A DNA stretch of 64,000 nucleotides from Paracoccaceae bacterium (GTDB lineage Bacteria > Pseudomonadota > Alphaproteobacteria > Rhodobacterales > Rhodobacteraceae), in the NCBI GenBank assembly GCA_030697175.1, contig JAUYQR010000015.1, positions 124,001 through 188,000 on the forward strand. Reading direction: 5' to 3'. The stretch's first letter is position 1; each line of letters opens with the position of its first letter. A program made the position numbers and the translations under genes. Below are positions 32,581 to 42,143 of the stretch, in pieces. The notes beneath the pieces were generated by a model. The model saw only the letters and a list, made by a program, of their open reading frames with translations, did no database searches and was not told the DNA's origin.

Positions 32581-33429
32581 TCAGGCCATGGCTTCTTCGG
32601 CGCGGCGGGCTTCGGCTGCGCGGGCGGCTTCGATCCTTGCCTTGCGGCGGCGGGTGAGTTCCCACCAGATTGCGAGGCCGAGGGTGAAGAGGATCAGGAG
32701 CAGCGCCAGCGCGTTGATCGTGGGGGTGATGCCGGAGCGGACCTTGGAGAAGACGTAGACCGTCAGCGTATCTTGCCCACCCCGGGTAAAGAGGGTGACG
32801 TTGAAGTTTTCGATCGACTGGAAGAAGGCGATGGCGGCCCCTGCCCCGATCGCCGGGTAAAGATGCGGCAAGAGGATACGGCGCATCACCTGGGAATGGC
32901 TGGCGCCAAGGTCGAGGGCGGCTTCTTCGAGGCCTGCGTCGAAACTTTGCAGGCGGGCAAGAACCAGAAGCATGACGAAGGAGGCGATGTAGCTGACCTG
33001 GCCGAGGACCGACAGATGCAGACCCGCGCCGACGTTGAAGTTGTTCCAGAAAAGCAGCGTGGAGATGCCGATCACGACGCCGGGGATCAGGATCGGCGCG
33101 ACCATCAGCCCGTAAAGCGTGGCCCGCCAGCGGCCGGAGATCGAGTTGATCAGGATCGCCCCCGCCGTGCCGATCGGCACCGCGAGGGCAACCACGCCAA
33201 GCGCCACGAGGATGGTGTTGCGAAACGCGATCCAGACGCGGGTGTCGTTCCACAGGTCGATGAACCAGCGGTCGGTGAAGCCGACCCACGGCACGATGGT
33301 CGGCAGCTTGCTGTCGTTGAAGGCGGCCCCGCCCATCACCAGAAGCGGCACCAGAAGGTAGATCAGGAAGGCCGTCATGTAGACGTGGCCCAGCAGGTCG
33401 CGGGTCTTGTGCATGGCGGCCCCTCTCAT
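32581..33429 (-). CDS. ABC transporter permease (PotC-like)
   Basis: 282 residues, six membrane segments. The coupling loop is EEAALDLGASHSQVMRRILLP near residue 170, and a Lys/Arg/Ala-rich cytoplasmic tail follows the last helix. It belongs to the spermidine/putrescine (PotC) type. It overlaps the other permease by four bases (33426-33429). The N-terminal MRGAAM could be trimmed to the second Met (33414). Confidence 0.88.
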   Translation of the reverse strand: MRGAAMHKTRDLLGHVYMTAFLIYLLVPLLVMGGAAFNDSKLPTIVPWVGFTDRWFIDLWNDTRVWIAFRNTILVALGVVALAVPIGTAGAILINSISGRWRATLYGLMVAPILIPGVVIGISTLLFWNNFNVGAGLHLSVLGQVSYIASFVMLLVLARLQSFDAGLEEAALDLGASHSQVMRRILLPHLYPAIGAGAAIAFFQSIENFNVTLFTRGGQDTLTVYVFSKVRSGITPTINALALLLILFTLGLAIWWELTRRRKARIEAARAAEARRAEEAMA

Positions 33430-34349
33430 TTCGCGATGTCCGACAGGCGCACGCCGAACACCCGCATCATCAGGCTGACGAAGAGGGTGCAGACGATAAG
33501 GAGGAGGAAGGCGAAGGCGGCACCGGTGTTCCAGTCAGCCTCTTCCAGCATCACCCCCTGAATGGTCTGGGTGAACCAGCCCGAGGTGGTGGAGCCAAGC
33601 AGCGAGGGCACCAGAAGCGAGCCCGCGGACAGCATGAACACCATCACCGCACCCGAGGCGATGCCGGGCTTGGCGTGCGGCAGGATCACCCGCCAATGGG
33701 TGCGCCACCACGGGCTGCCAAGGTCTTCGGCGGCCTCGATCTGGTTTGAGTCGAGCGACTGCATGGAGTTGTAGAGCGGGAAGAGCATGAACAGGACATA
33801 GGTGTAGACAAGCCCGATGATCACCGGGCTGAAGCCTGCGATCCAGCGGATTTCGCTGTCGATGATGCCCAGCGACATCAAGGCGACGTTCAGCGGCCCC
33901 TTGAAGGCGAGGATGATGAACCACGCGAAGGAGCGCAGGATTTCCGACACCCAGAGCGGCACGAACAGCAGAAGGAACAGCGTCGGCAGCGATTTCGGCG
34001 AGACGATCTTGGCGAGGTAATAGGCCAGCGGATAGGCCAGCGCGAAGGTGATGAGGGTGACGACGGCGGAATAGTAGATCGTCAGGATGAACACCTTGAC
34101 CCGCACCGGCACCTCGAACGTGATCCCCAGCACCGACAGGTCGGTGTGGGCGCCAAGGATGCGGCCATAGTTCGCGAAGGAATAGACATCCCTCGGCCCG
34201 CCCACCTCGGTCACCGGGAGGTAGGGGCGGAACGAGCTTTCGAACATGGTGAGGTTTGGCAGGATCAAGAGGATCAGGATCCAGAAGGCGGTGACCAGAA
34301 GGATCATCGTGGTCAGGCCGGTGCCGTAGCGTTTGAACATGTCGTGCAT
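33426..34349 (-). CDS. ABC transporter permease (PotB-like)
   Basis: 307 residues. TM1 is followed by a periplasmic loop (YLPVTEVGGPRDVYSFANY) and the EAA loop IEAAEDLGSPWWRTHWRVILP near residue 215, the hallmark of PotB-type subunits. It lies 3 bases after the ATPase gene and works with the PotC-like permease and the PotA-like ATPase. Confidence 0.88.
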   Translation of the reverse strand: MHDMFKRYGTGLTTMILLVTAFWILILLILPNLTMFESSFRPYLPVTEVGGPRDVYSFANYGRILGAHTDLSVLGITFEVPVRVKVFILTIYYSAVVTLITFALAYPLAYYLAKIVSPKSLPTLFLLLFVPLWVSEILRSFAWFIILAFKGPLNVALMSLGIIDSEIRWIAGFSPVIIGLVYTYVLFMLFPLYNSMQSLDSNQIEAAEDLGSPWWRTHWRVILPHAKPGIASGAVMVFMLSAGSLLVPSLLGSTTSGWFTQTIQGVMLEEADWNTGAAFAFLLLIVCTLFVSLMMRVFGVRLSDIAK

Positions 34350-34352
34350 CGG

Positions 34353-35438
34353 TCAGCCCCTTGCGATGGAGGCGTCGGGCAGGATCGCGGCGACGGCAGG
34401 ATCAAAGCTGACATGCAGCCGGGTGCCGACGGCGGGAATCGGGGCGGAGCCATCGTTGCGCAGTTCCGAAAGGAACGTCATGCCGCTGTCGGATTGCGCG
34501 TGGACCGAGATGAAGTTGCCCTCGAAGGCAACCTCGGTGACGGTGACGGGGGTGGAGTTTTCGGCTGTCGGGCTGTCGCTGAAGCGCATGTGTTCGGGGC
34601 GGACGAACAGCTTGACGCCCTGACCCGAGACGCCGTCGGCGATGCGGGCACGGAAGCGACCGTGGGGTGTTTCCATCACCGCGAAACCGCCGGTGGGTGC
34701 GGCGACGGGGCCGGTCAACACGTTGTTTTCACCGACGAAGGAGGCCACGAACCCATTGACCGGATTGTTGTAGATATCGCGCGGGTTCGACACCTGTTGC
34801 AGGCGGCCCTGGCTCATCACGCCGACACGGTCGGACATCGCCAGCGCCTCGCCCTGATCGTGGGTGATGTAGATGAAGGTGACGCCGGTGCGTTTCTGGA
34901 TGGCGCGCAGTTCGGCGCGCATGTGCTGGCGAAGCTTCAGGTCCAGCGCCGAGAGGGGTTCATCAAGGAGCATGACCGAGGGTTCCACGGCCAGCGCGCG
35001 GGCGATGGCGACGCGCTGTTTCTGGCCACCGGAAAGCTGGCTGACCATCTTGTCGGCGGCACCCGGCAGATCGACGAGGGCAAGCAGTTCCTCGGCGCGT
35101 TTGCGGCGGGTGGCCTTGTTGACGCCGCGCACTTCAAGCCCGAAGGCGATGTTTTCCCAGATCGGCATCAGGGGAAACAGGGCGAGGTTCTGGAAGATCA
35201 GCGCGGTGGGGCGCTGGTTCGGGCGCTGGCCCCGGACATCCTTGCCGCCGATGCGGATCACTCCGCCGGTGGGTTCGATGAAGCCGGAGATCATGCGCAG
35301 GATCGTGGTCTTGCCGCAGCCCGAGGGGCCGAGGAAGGAAAAGAACTCTCCCGGCTGGATCGACACGTTCACATGGTCGACCGCGCGGAACGAACCGAAA
35401 TCGCAGACGACGTTATCAAGATCAATCCCAGCGCTCAT
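34353..35438 (-). CDS. ABC transporter ATPase (PotA-like)
   Basis: 361 residues. Walker A GPSGCGKTT (37-45), signature LSGGQKQR (135-142), Walker B VMLLDEP (155-161) and SALDLKLRQ. The C-terminal TOBE domain starts near residue 285. It is the polyamine/opine importer class. A stem-loop separates it from the binding-protein gene upstream. Confidence 0.9.
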   Translation of the reverse strand: MSAGIDLDNVVCDFGSFRAVDHVNVSIQPGEFFSFLGPSGCGKTTILRMISGFIEPTGGVIRIGGKDVRGQRPNQRPTALIFQNLALFPLMPIWENIAFGLEVRGVNKATRRKRAEELLALVDLPGAADKMVSQLSGGQKQRVAIARALAVEPSVMLLDEPLSALDLKLRQHMRAELRAIQKRTGVTFIYITHDQGEALAMSDRVGVMSQGRLQQVSNPRDIYNNPVNGFVASFVGENNVLTGPVAAPTGGFAVMETPHGRFRARIADGVSGQGVKLFVRPEHMRFSDSPTAENSTPVTVTEVAFEGNFISVHAQSDSGMTFLSELRNDGSAPIPAVGTRLHVSFDPAVAAILPDASIARG

Positions 35439-35544
35439 TGCAGCGTCCCATCCCCAGGTCGTTTTTTTATTGTCTTGTCAGTCAACTTAAAGAGGCCCCG
35501 CTCGCCGCGCAACGGAATTGGCTTGGCGGGACGCAGAAATGCAG

Positions 35545-35570
35545 ACGCCGGGCCCTTGCAGACCCGGCGT
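35545..35570 (-). terminator. stem-loop between binding-protein gene and ATPase gene
   Basis: ACGCCGGG (35545-35552) and CCCGGCGT (35563-35570) form a perfect 8-bp stem 22 bases behind the binding-protein stop. It is comparable in place to the pstS hairpin and probably sets a higher yield of binding protein than of membrane parts. Confidence 0.6.
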
Positions 35571-35591
35571 GCACAGATTTCAGACCAAGGA

Positions 35592-36719
35592 TCAGGAGGC
35601 CTTGTACTTGTCAGCGTATTCGCCGCGCTTGGCGAGGAATTCGGCCGACTGGTCGGGCCACCACCACAGGGCGGCCAGTTTGGCATCGTCGAAGGCCGAG
35701 TTGTAGTATTCGGCCACCGCCGGGTCCATGCCTTCGGCGCCGCCTTTGCCAACCGGGTTCGACGAGAAGGCGGTGGCCCAGAGGGCGGAGCCTTCGGCGG
35801 TCGAAACCCATTTGGCGAATTCATGCGCCTGGTCGACGTTGGTGGCGTTCTTTACCAGCACGAAGCCCTGGTGCCAGGCGAAGGCGCCTTCGACCGGGGC
35901 CATGTAGCCGTAGCCGTCGTTGCGCAGGTTGAAACCGGTCGAATCCCAGCACAGGCCCACGGTCGCGCCGTTGGCGACGAAACCGGCGTTGGCTTCGTTT
36001 TCGCCCGACCAGAACTGGACGACGTTGCCCTTGGCCTTGACGGCCTCGGCCAGCGCGATGTCCCACAGTTCGACCATGGCAGCCATGTCGGTGTAGCCGT
36101 CCATCCACGGACGCGGCAGTTTGCCGGTCGCGTCAAGCCAGCGGCCCATTGCGGCAAGGGCCGAGTGGGGGCGCAGAACGACCTGGTTGGCCGGGTCGAA
36201 CAGCGCGCCAAGCGACGGCGGATCACCAAGGACAGCCGATTCCTTGTTGTAGACCAGCGCCTCGGTGCCCCAGTTCGACGGGACGTAAAGCAGCTTGCCA
36301 TCGGCACGCGAACGCTCGCCAGCTGCACCGTCAGCGAGGCCCGGCAGGTAGTTGCCCATCGCCAGCTTGGATTCGTCCCAAGCGCCAAGAAGGCCGTTCG
36401 AGTTCCACGCACCGACACGGTCGATGGTCGGTTCGATCACGTCGACGCCGCCGGCTTCGAGCGCGATCTTGGCCTGGGCCAGCATCGTGTCCTGGTCAGG
36501 CTGTTCGGTGAAGTTCACGGTGATGCCGGTGGCTGCAGTGAAGGCCGGGAACACTTTTTCGGCCAGAACCGGATAGCCGGCCCAGCCGGTGAAGTTCAGT
36601 TCGCCCGACGAGGCAAGCGCCTTGGACGAAATGATCGCCGGCGCGGCAAGGATGCCCATACCGGCGGCGGACCCTTGCAGGAACCGGCGGCGGCTGAAGG
36701 CGGAGGTGGTGTCTTTCAA
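35592..36719 (-). CDS. periplasmic polyamine-type binding protein (PotD family, Tat signal)
   Basis: 375 residues beginning at a TTG codon (36719), supported by GGGAGA 6 bases upstream. A twin-arginine signal (SRRRFLQG, then a hydrophobic stretch ending SKALA) precedes a family-1 solute-binding fold, with INFTGWAG-like entry strand ELNFTGWAGY and the WGTEALVYN segment typical of PotD relatives. The ligand may be spermidine, putrescine or another cation. It is the first gene of a four-gene importer. Confidence 0.87.
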   Translation of the reverse strand: MKDTTSAFSRRRFLQGSAAGMGILAAPAIISSKALASSGELNFTGWAGYPVLAEKVFPAFTAATGITVNFTEQPDQDTMLAQAKIALEAGGVDVIEPTIDRVGAWNSNGLLGAWDESKLAMGNYLPGLADGAAGERSRADGKLLYVPSNWGTEALVYNKESAVLGDPPSLGALFDPANQVVLRPHSALAAMGRWLDATGKLPRPWMDGYTDMAAMVELWDIALAEAVKAKGNVVQFWSGENEANAGFVANGATVGLCWDSTGFNLRNDGYGYMAPVEGAFAWHQGFVLVKNATNVDQAHEFAKWVSTAEGSALWATAFSSNPVGKGGAEGMDPAVAEYYNSAFDDAKLAALWWWPDQSAEFLAKRGEYADKYKAS

Positions 36720-37024
36720 GGTCAGTCTCCCTAGTTGTCGATAATTCCTGGCGACGGGCTATTCCGGTTCATGCCGGGTTATTGGCGGCCGTCGCTCTGA
36801 CGCAGCAGCACGATGCGCATCTTCTGTAACAGTGGTTCGGCAGAAGATCCCCCAGCGGCTTGCGGTGGAACCTTACGATGCTTGTGGGTGGCGCTGTCAA
36901 CGAAGCATTGTGACACGTGGGCCATCCGGCGGTAAATTTTCCGAATTTGGCCGCCGGGGCGGCAGAGCCTGCAAGCAATTGCGGCAGACCATCGAGCGAC
37001 GGGCGCGATCCGGGCGCGGCGAAA
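36720..37024. other. non-coding region upstream of the polyamine-type importer
   Basis: 305 bases between the modC stop and the binding-protein start, both on the minus strand. The part next to 36720 has the ribosome site of the binding-protein gene. I see no convincing gene, hairpin or strong sigma-70 promoter; the A/T-rich patches near 36720-36780 and 36900-36950 are the likely promoter area. Confidence 0.4.
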
Positions 37025-38098
37025 TCAACCTGCGGCTGTGACGCCGACATCGCCTTGCGCCACCGCCACGGATTTCACGATCAGGTGGAGCGGTTGGCCG
37101 GGACTTACGTCAAGCGCGATTGCCGAGCGGCGGGTGACGCGGGCCAGCAGGCGCTGACCACCGACATCAAGCTGCACCAGCATGCCGGGGCCGTCGCCGG
37201 GGCGCACGGCCAGAACCACTCCGGGAAGGATGTTCAGCGCCGACAGGCCTTCGGGGCGGGTGCGTGACAGGATGATGTCCTGTGCCGCGATGCGGATGCG
37301 CACCTCGCGCCCGACCGGGCCGTTGAGCGAGGGCAACCACAACGGCCCTGCCGAGGTTTCCAGCCGGGTCAGGCCATCCGCGTCGTGCGCGGCGATGCGG
37401 GCGGTCAGCACGGAGCCTGCATCGCGCAGGCCGAGGATCGGGGCGGTATCGGGATCGGACAGGATTTCGGCCGCCGGGCCGGACCGGATAACGCGGCCCG
37501 CCTCGATCACCACGATGGTGGTGGCAAGGCGGGCCACCTCGGACAGGGAATGGCTGACGTAAAGGATCGGCAGGCCGGTCTCGTCGCGCAGGCGTTCGAT
37601 GTAGGGCAGGATCTCGGCCTTGCGCGCCTCGTCCAGCGCGGCGAGGGGTTCGTCCATCAGCAAGAGGCGCGGGTCCGACAGCAGCGCCCGCCCGATGGCA
37701 ACACGGCTTTTCTCGCCGCCCGACAGCGCTGCGGGGCGGCGGTCCAGCAGCGGGGCGATATCAAGCAGGGAGACGATCTGGTCAAAGCCCGCAACCGGGC
37801 GGCGGCGGACAAAGCCGCCATAGCGCAGGTTCTGGCGCACGGTGAGGTGCGGAAAAAGCCGCGCGTCCTGAAACACATAGCCCACGCGACGGGCCGGGGT
37901 TGGCAGGTTCGACAGGCTGACACCGTCAAGCTCCACCCGCCCCGCATCGGGGCGAAAGAGGCCCGCGACGGCATTGATCACCGTGGTCTTGCCAGAGCCG
38001 GAGCGGCCGAACAGGCACGTCAGCCCCGCAGGCGCGTCAAACGCCAGATCAAGCGCAAAGTCGCCCAAGCGGTGCTGAAGCGACACCCGCAACGTCAT
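37025..38098 (-). CDS. modC: molybdate ABC transporter ATPase ModC
   Basis: 357 residues from ATG 38098. The frame stays open into modB, but the upstream part is a modB shadow. Walker A GRSGSGKTT (31-39), signature ALSGGEKSRVAIGRALL, Walker B LLLMDEP and LAALDEARK. From about residue 290 to the end is a Mop/TOBE molybdate-binding domain (LSALNILPGVV, LLARVTRRSAIAL). It overlaps modB by ATGA. Confidence 0.92.
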   Translation of the reverse strand: MTLRVSLQHRLGDFALDLAFDAPAGLTCLFGRSGSGKTTVINAVAGLFRPDAGRVELDGVSLSNLPTPARRVGYVFQDARLFPHLTVRQNLRYGGFVRRRPVAGFDQIVSLLDIAPLLDRRPAALSGGEKSRVAIGRALLSDPRLLLMDEPLAALDEARKAEILPYIERLRDETGLPILYVSHSLSEVARLATTIVVIEAGRVIRSGPAAEILSDPDTAPILGLRDAGSVLTARIAAHDADGLTRLETSAGPLWLPSLNGPVGREVRIRIAAQDIILSRTRPEGLSALNILPGVVLAVRPGDGPGMLVQLDVGGQRLLARVTRRSAIALDVSPGQPLHLIVKSVAVAQGDVGVTAAG

Positions 38099-38793
38099 TG
38101 GCCACCCACCCGCCGCGCGATGCGGCGCGACACCCATTCGGAGGCGATGAGGGCGGCCATCGCCACCGCGACCGAGATCAGGACAAGGCGCAGCGCGGAG
38201 GATTCGCCCCCCGGCACCTGCAGGAAGGCGTAGATCGCCGAGGGCAGGGTCTGGGTCTGGCCGGGAATGTTGGAGACGAAGGTGATGGTGGCGCCAAACT
38301 CGCCCATCGCCTTGGCGAAGGCGAGGATCACGCCTGCGACGATGCCGGGCAGGATCAGCGGCAGGGTCACGGTCAGAAACACCACCGGCCGCGATGCACC
38401 AAGGGTGGCGGCGGCCTGTTCCAGTCGCGGATCGACCGCCTCGATCGACAGGCGGATCGCGCGGACCATCAGGGGAAAGGCCATCACGGCGGCAGCCAGC
38501 GCGGCCCCGGTCCAGCGAAAGGCCAGGGTGATGCCGAAGCTGTCGTAAAGGAAGGCTCCGACCGGGCCGCTGCGACCGAAGGTGACCAGAAGAAGGTAGC
38601 CGGTGACCACCGGGGGCAGGATCAGCGGCAGGTGGACCAGACCGTTCAGCAGCGTTCGCCCCGGAAAGGTCCAGCGCGCAAGGGCGTGGGCGGCAAGGAT
38701 GCCGAGGGGCAGGCTGAGAAGCGTGGCCCAGACCGAGACGCGCAGCGACAGAAGCAGCGCCTGCCATTCCTCGGCGCCGAGCGGGTTGGTCAC
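38095..38793 (-). CDS. modB: molybdate ABC transporter permease ModB
   Basis: 232 residues, five to six membrane segments, and the coupling loop EQAAATLGASRPVVFLTVTLPL near residue 140. LNGLVHLPLILPPVVTGYLLL is the ModB signature region. It overlaps both modA (38790-38793) and modC (38095-38098) by four bases. Confidence 0.93.
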   Translation of the reverse strand: MTNPLGAEEWQALLLSLRVSVWATLLSLPLGILAAHALARWTFPGRTLLNGLVHLPLILPPVVTGYLLLVTFGRSGPVGAFLYDSFGITLAFRWTGAALAAAVMAFPLMVRAIRLSIEAVDPRLEQAAATLGASRPVVFLTVTLPLILPGIVAGVILAFAKAMGEFGATITFVSNIPGQTQTLPSAIYAFLQVPGGESSALRLVLISVAVAMAALIASEWVSRRIARRVGGQ

Positions 38794-39548
38794 CTGGCGC
38801 CCAGAACGGTGAAGCCCTGCGCCACAAAGAGTGCCTGCGCAGCGGGGGAGGAAAGAAAGTCGAGGAAGGCCGCCGCCTCGGGCGAGGCGAGGGTGGTCAG
38901 CGCCGCGGGGTAGATGATCGGGCGGTGGCTGGTTTCGGGAAAGGTGGCGACGATGCTGACGGCGTCCTGGTCAGCGATGGCGTCGGAGAGGTAGACCACC
39001 CCCAGCGGCGCCTCGCCCAAGGCGACGAACTGCAGGGCCGCGCGCACGTTTTCGGATTGCACCACGCTGGCCTTGACGCTGTCCCACAGCCCGAGGCTGG
39101 TCAGCGCCTCGCGCCCGTATTGGCCGGCGGGCACGCTGTCGACCATCGCCATCGACAGCTTGCCGCCATCAAGGCGTGCCGCGAGATCGGTCGAGGCGTC
39201 AAGCGGTATGGGCGAAGCGGCAGGACCGTGGGCGATCAGGACAAGCTGGTTGCCCAGAAGGTCGACCCGGCTGTCGGGCCGCAGGAGGCCCGCTTCGGCG
39301 ACGCTGTCCATCCATTCCGGCGAGGCGGAAACGAACACCTCGGCCGGGGCGCCGGCGATGATCTGCTTGGCCAAGGCCGGGCTGCCGGCATAGGAAATCG
39401 CGGCGCTGTTGCCGGTTTCGGCGCGCCATGCGGCGGCGACCTCGTCCAGTGCGGTCTTGAGGCTGGAGGCGGCAAACACCGTGACTTCGGCCGCCGAGAC
39501 GGGAAGCGAAAGCACGGAAAGGAAAGCGGCAAGGCGCCAGACAGACAT
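38790..39548 (-). CDS. modA: periplasmic molybdate-binding protein ModA
   Basis: 252 residues from ATG 39548, chosen for GGAGA 8 bases upstream and because it starts the signal peptide (MSVWRLAAFLSVLSLPVSAAE). The mature protein begins VTVFAASSLKTALDEVA with the oxyanion-binding serines. SYAGSPALAKQI and VPAGQYGREAL are conserved ModA segments. Confidence 0.93.
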   Translation of the reverse strand: MSVWRLAAFLSVLSLPVSAAEVTVFAASSLKTALDEVAAAWRAETGNSAAISYAGSPALAKQIIAGAPAEVFVSASPEWMDSVAEAGLLRPDSRVDLLGNQLVLIAHGPAASPIPLDASTDLAARLDGGKLSMAMVDSVPAGQYGREALTSLGLWDSVKASVVQSENVRAALQFVALGEAPLGVVYLSDAIADQDAVSIVATFPETSHRPIIYPAALTTLASPEAAAFLDFLSSPAAQALFVAQGFTVLGAR

Positions 39549-39608
39549 CGGCAGGTTCTCCTTCATTTGGGCAAAGCATAGCAGGAGGCCGGTATGGGTT
39601 GGCAAGCG

Positions 39609-39971
39609 TTATTTCCGAACGGACATATCGCCACGGAGGGCACTGATGCGCGCGATATCCTCGGCGCAGGCGGCTTCGGTGCGCGCCAACATCGAGTGGT
39701 AGGCATCCAGAACGATCTGCCCCGCTTCGGTCAGGCTGGCACCGCCGCCCCCTGCCCCGCCGCGCGCGCTGACGACAAGGGGCGTGGCGAAGGCCGCGTT
39801 CAACTCTTCCACCAGCGACCAGGCGCGCTTGTAGCTCATCCCCATCGCGCGCCCTGCCGCCGAGATCGAGCCGGTCGCGGCGATGCCTGACAGAAGCTCG
39901 GCCTTGCCCGGCCCAAGGACCAGCCGATCGGAAAACAGCAGGCGCAAGCGCAGGGAGACGGCGTCGGTCAT
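39609..39971 (-). CDS. modE: molybdate-responsive regulator, ModE-type HTH domain only
   Basis: 120 residues: a LysR-like winged helix-turn-helix (about 20-85, LLSGIAATGSISAAGRAMGMSYKRAWSLVEELN) followed by a short dimerisation helix. The two Mop molybdate-binding domains of full ModE are missing, so it is a short form that may sense molybdate indirectly. It lies 60 bases before modA in the same direction. Confidence 0.85.
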   Translation of the reverse strand: MTDAVSLRLRLLFSDRLVLGPGKAELLSGIAATGSISAAGRAMGMSYKRAWSLVEELNAAFATPLVVSARGGAGGGGASLTEAGQIVLDAYHSMLARTEAACAEDIARISALRGDMSVRK

Positions 39972-40287
39972 GGTTCACGATCCGCCTTTGCGGGGGAACT
40001 GGCAAGTGGGGTGGAGGTACGGGGTCGGGGGCGGTGACGTCGGGTTGGCGGCTGTTCGACGGTAAGGCGGCGCGATGCATCGGCGGCCTGAGGATGAATT
40101 TCCTGACCGCAGGCCCTTTGCCTTGCCACAAAACTGCGCCACTCTGGGCATCCGGGCCGAACCCATGGATAGCGTCGACGGCGGCCCTGCGTTGTTCGGG
40201 TTGCTGCACGGCAAAGATGCATGGCGGCACCCGAACCGCCGAGACTTCACGGCAACAACGGCCCGGCGGGGCCTGAAGGAGACTGAG
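39972..40287. other. divergent intergenic region modE / thuA
   Basis: 316 bases. The right end contains the thuA ribosome site (GAAGGAGA). A pair of GC-rich partly complementary blocks lies near 40075-40110, but I see no clear promoter, operator palindrome or gene. Confidence 0.4.
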
Positions 40288-41073
40288 ATGACCATTCGCG
40301 TCACCGTTTGGGGCGAAAATGTCCACGAACACAAGAACAAGGTCGTGGCCGAGATTTACCCCAAGACCATGCATGGCACGATTGCCGAGGCGCTGAACCG
40401 CGAGGACGGGATCGCCGCATCGAGTGTCACCTTGCAGGATGCCGAGCACGGCATGACCGCCGAAAAGCTGGCCGCAACCGATGTGCTGATCTGGTGGGGC
40501 CACGCCGCGCATGGCGATGTTGATGACAGGATCGTGGAGCGGGTCTGCGATGCGGTCTGGGGCGGGATGGGGATCATCTTCCTGCATTCGGCACATTTTT
40601 CCAAACCCTTCAAGCGGCTGATGGGCGCACCCTGCAACCTGTCATGGCGCGAGGCGGGCGAGCGGGAGCGGCTTTGGGTGACCAGCCGCAACCACCCGAT
40701 CGCGGCGGGCATTCCCGACCATTTCGAGATCGAGCAGGAGGAGATGTATGGCGAACCCTTTGGCGTGCCCGAACCCTTGGAAACGGTGTTCATCTCGTGG
40801 TTTCAGGGCGGCGAGGTGTTCCGGTCGGGCCTGACCTACAAGCGCGGGGCGGGCAACGTGTTCTACTTCCGTCCGGGGCATGAGACCTATCCGACCTATC
40901 ACCTGCCGCTGGTGCAGCGGATCATCGCGAACGGTGTCCGCTGGGCGCACAACCCGGCGGCGCGGATCGCGGCACCAAACGACGCGCCGAACCGGCCGGT
41001 TGCCGACGCATTGGAGCCGATCGTGGAACGCGGCCCGCGTCTGCACCATGACGGCGAGGCGGGGTATCGGTGA
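40288..41073 (+). CDS. thuA: ThuA-like protein (trehalose-utilisation family)
   Basis: 261 residues from ATG 40288 (GAAGGAGA, 6 bases upstream); the open frame extends further 5' without coding character. The class-I glutamine amidotransferase-like fold includes [27 protein letters not shown] and [14 protein letters not shown]. ThuA with a Gfo/Idh/MocA enzyme is the known trehalose/disaccharide 3-keto pathway pairing (ThuA-ThuB). It overlaps the oxidoreductase start. Confidence 0.85.
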   Translation: MTIRVTVWGENVHEHKNKVVAEIYPKTMHGTIAEALNREDGIAASSVTLQDAEHGMTAEKLAATDVLIWWGHAAHGDVDDRIVERVCDAVWGGMGIIFLHSAHFSKPFKRLMGAPCNLSWREAGERERLWVTSRNHPIAAGIPDHFEIEQEEMYGEPFGVPEPLETVFISWFQGGEVFRSGLTYKRGAGNVFYFRPGHETYPTYHLPLVQRIIANGVRWAHNPAARIAAPNDAPNRPVADALEPIVERGPRLHHDGEAGYR

Positions 41074-42128
41074 TGCAACCTGTCAGGCTACTGATCATCG
41101 GCACTGGCGGCATGGCGAACAACCATGCCGAGGCGTTTGCCGCGATCCCCGGCGTCACGCTGGTGGGCGGGGTGGATACGCGGGCGGAAAACCTGTCGGC
41201 GTTTCGCGCAAGGCATGGCATTGAACGCGGCTTTGCCTCGGTTGACGAGGCCTTGGGCTGGGGCGGGTTCGATGCCGTCACCAACGTGACGCCCGATGCG
41301 GCGCATTACGCCACCACCATGCCGATGATCGCGGCGGGCAAGCATGTGTTGTGCGAAAAGCCGCTGGCCACCAGCGCCGCGCAGGCCAGCGAAATGGCCG
41401 AGGCTGCGGCGCGCGCCGGGGTCGTCAACATGGTCAACCTGACCTATCGCAACGTGGCCGCCCTGCAAAAGGGTGCTTCGATGGTGCGCGAAGGTGCTGT
41501 CGGCACCGTCCGGCATTTCGAAGCGTCATACCTGCAAAGCTGGCTGACCCAGCCCGCATGGGGCCACTGGGACCGCGAGGCGCAGTGGCTGTGGCGGCTG
41601 TCGACCGCGCATGGCTCGAAAGGTGTGCTGGGGGATGTGGGCATCCATATCCTCGACTTTGCCACCTTTGTTGCCGGGATGGGCGCGCGCGAGGTGTCGT
41701 GCCTGCTGGCGACCTTCGACAAGGCGCCGGGGGGGCGGATCGGGGAGTATGTGCTGGACGCCAACGACAGCGCGACGATGCAGGTGGTGCTGGACAACGG
41801 TGCGCTGGGCACGGTGGCCGCGACGCGCTTTGCATCGGGGCATCTGAACGACCTGCGCTTGCGGATCTATGGCGACAAGGGCGGGCTTGAGGTCAGCTTT
41901 GAAAACTCGGTCAGCCGTCTGCGCGCTTCGGTGGGTGACGACATGCTGACGGCGACGTGGCGCGAGGTGGAGTGTCCGGCGGTGCCGACGGTCTACCAGC
42001 GCTTTATCGCGGCGATCCGGGGTGAGGGTGCTGCGGAACCCGATTTCGCCCGCGGCGCGGTGTTGCAGCGGCTGCTCGATCAGGCCGAGGCGTCGGCGGC
42101 GGAGGGTGGGCTGAAACGGGCGATGTGA
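41073..42128 (+). CDS. Gfo/Idh/MocA-family oxidoreductase
   Basis: 351 residues from ATG 41073 (a GTG at 41070 would add one residue). The N-terminal Rossmann fold has LLIIGTGGMANNHAEAF, and the EKP motif is CEKPLATS near residue 93. The C-terminal alpha/beta domain includes GDVGIHILDFATF. It probably oxidises a sugar or sugar derivative with NAD(P), the ThuB-like partner of ThuA. Confidence 0.87.
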   Translation: MQPVRLLIIGTGGMANNHAEAFAAIPGVTLVGGVDTRAENLSAFRARHGIERGFASVDEALGWGGFDAVTNVTPDAAHYATTMPMIAAGKHVLCEKPLATSAAQASEMAEAAARAGVVNMVNLTYRNVAALQKGASMVREGAVGTVRHFEASYLQSWLTQPAWGHWDREAQWLWRLSTAHGSKGVLGDVGIHILDFATFVAGMGAREVSCLLATFDKAPGGRIGEYVLDANDSATMQVVLDNGALGTVAATRFASGHLNDLRLRIYGDKGGLEVSFENSVSRLRASVGDDMLTATWREVECPAVPTVYQRFIAAIRGEGAAEPDFARGAVLQRLLDQAEASAAEGGLKRAM

Positions 42129-42143
42129 CCGGGAGGGGTCCGC

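Noticed and set aside
34146-36734. Very long plus-strand open frame (862 codons) opposite the polyamine-type ABC genes
   Set aside because: It is fully antisense to three well-conserved genes, has no recognisable domain and is rich in Gly/Asp/Val/Arg runs, as expected from the complement of high-GC coding DNA.
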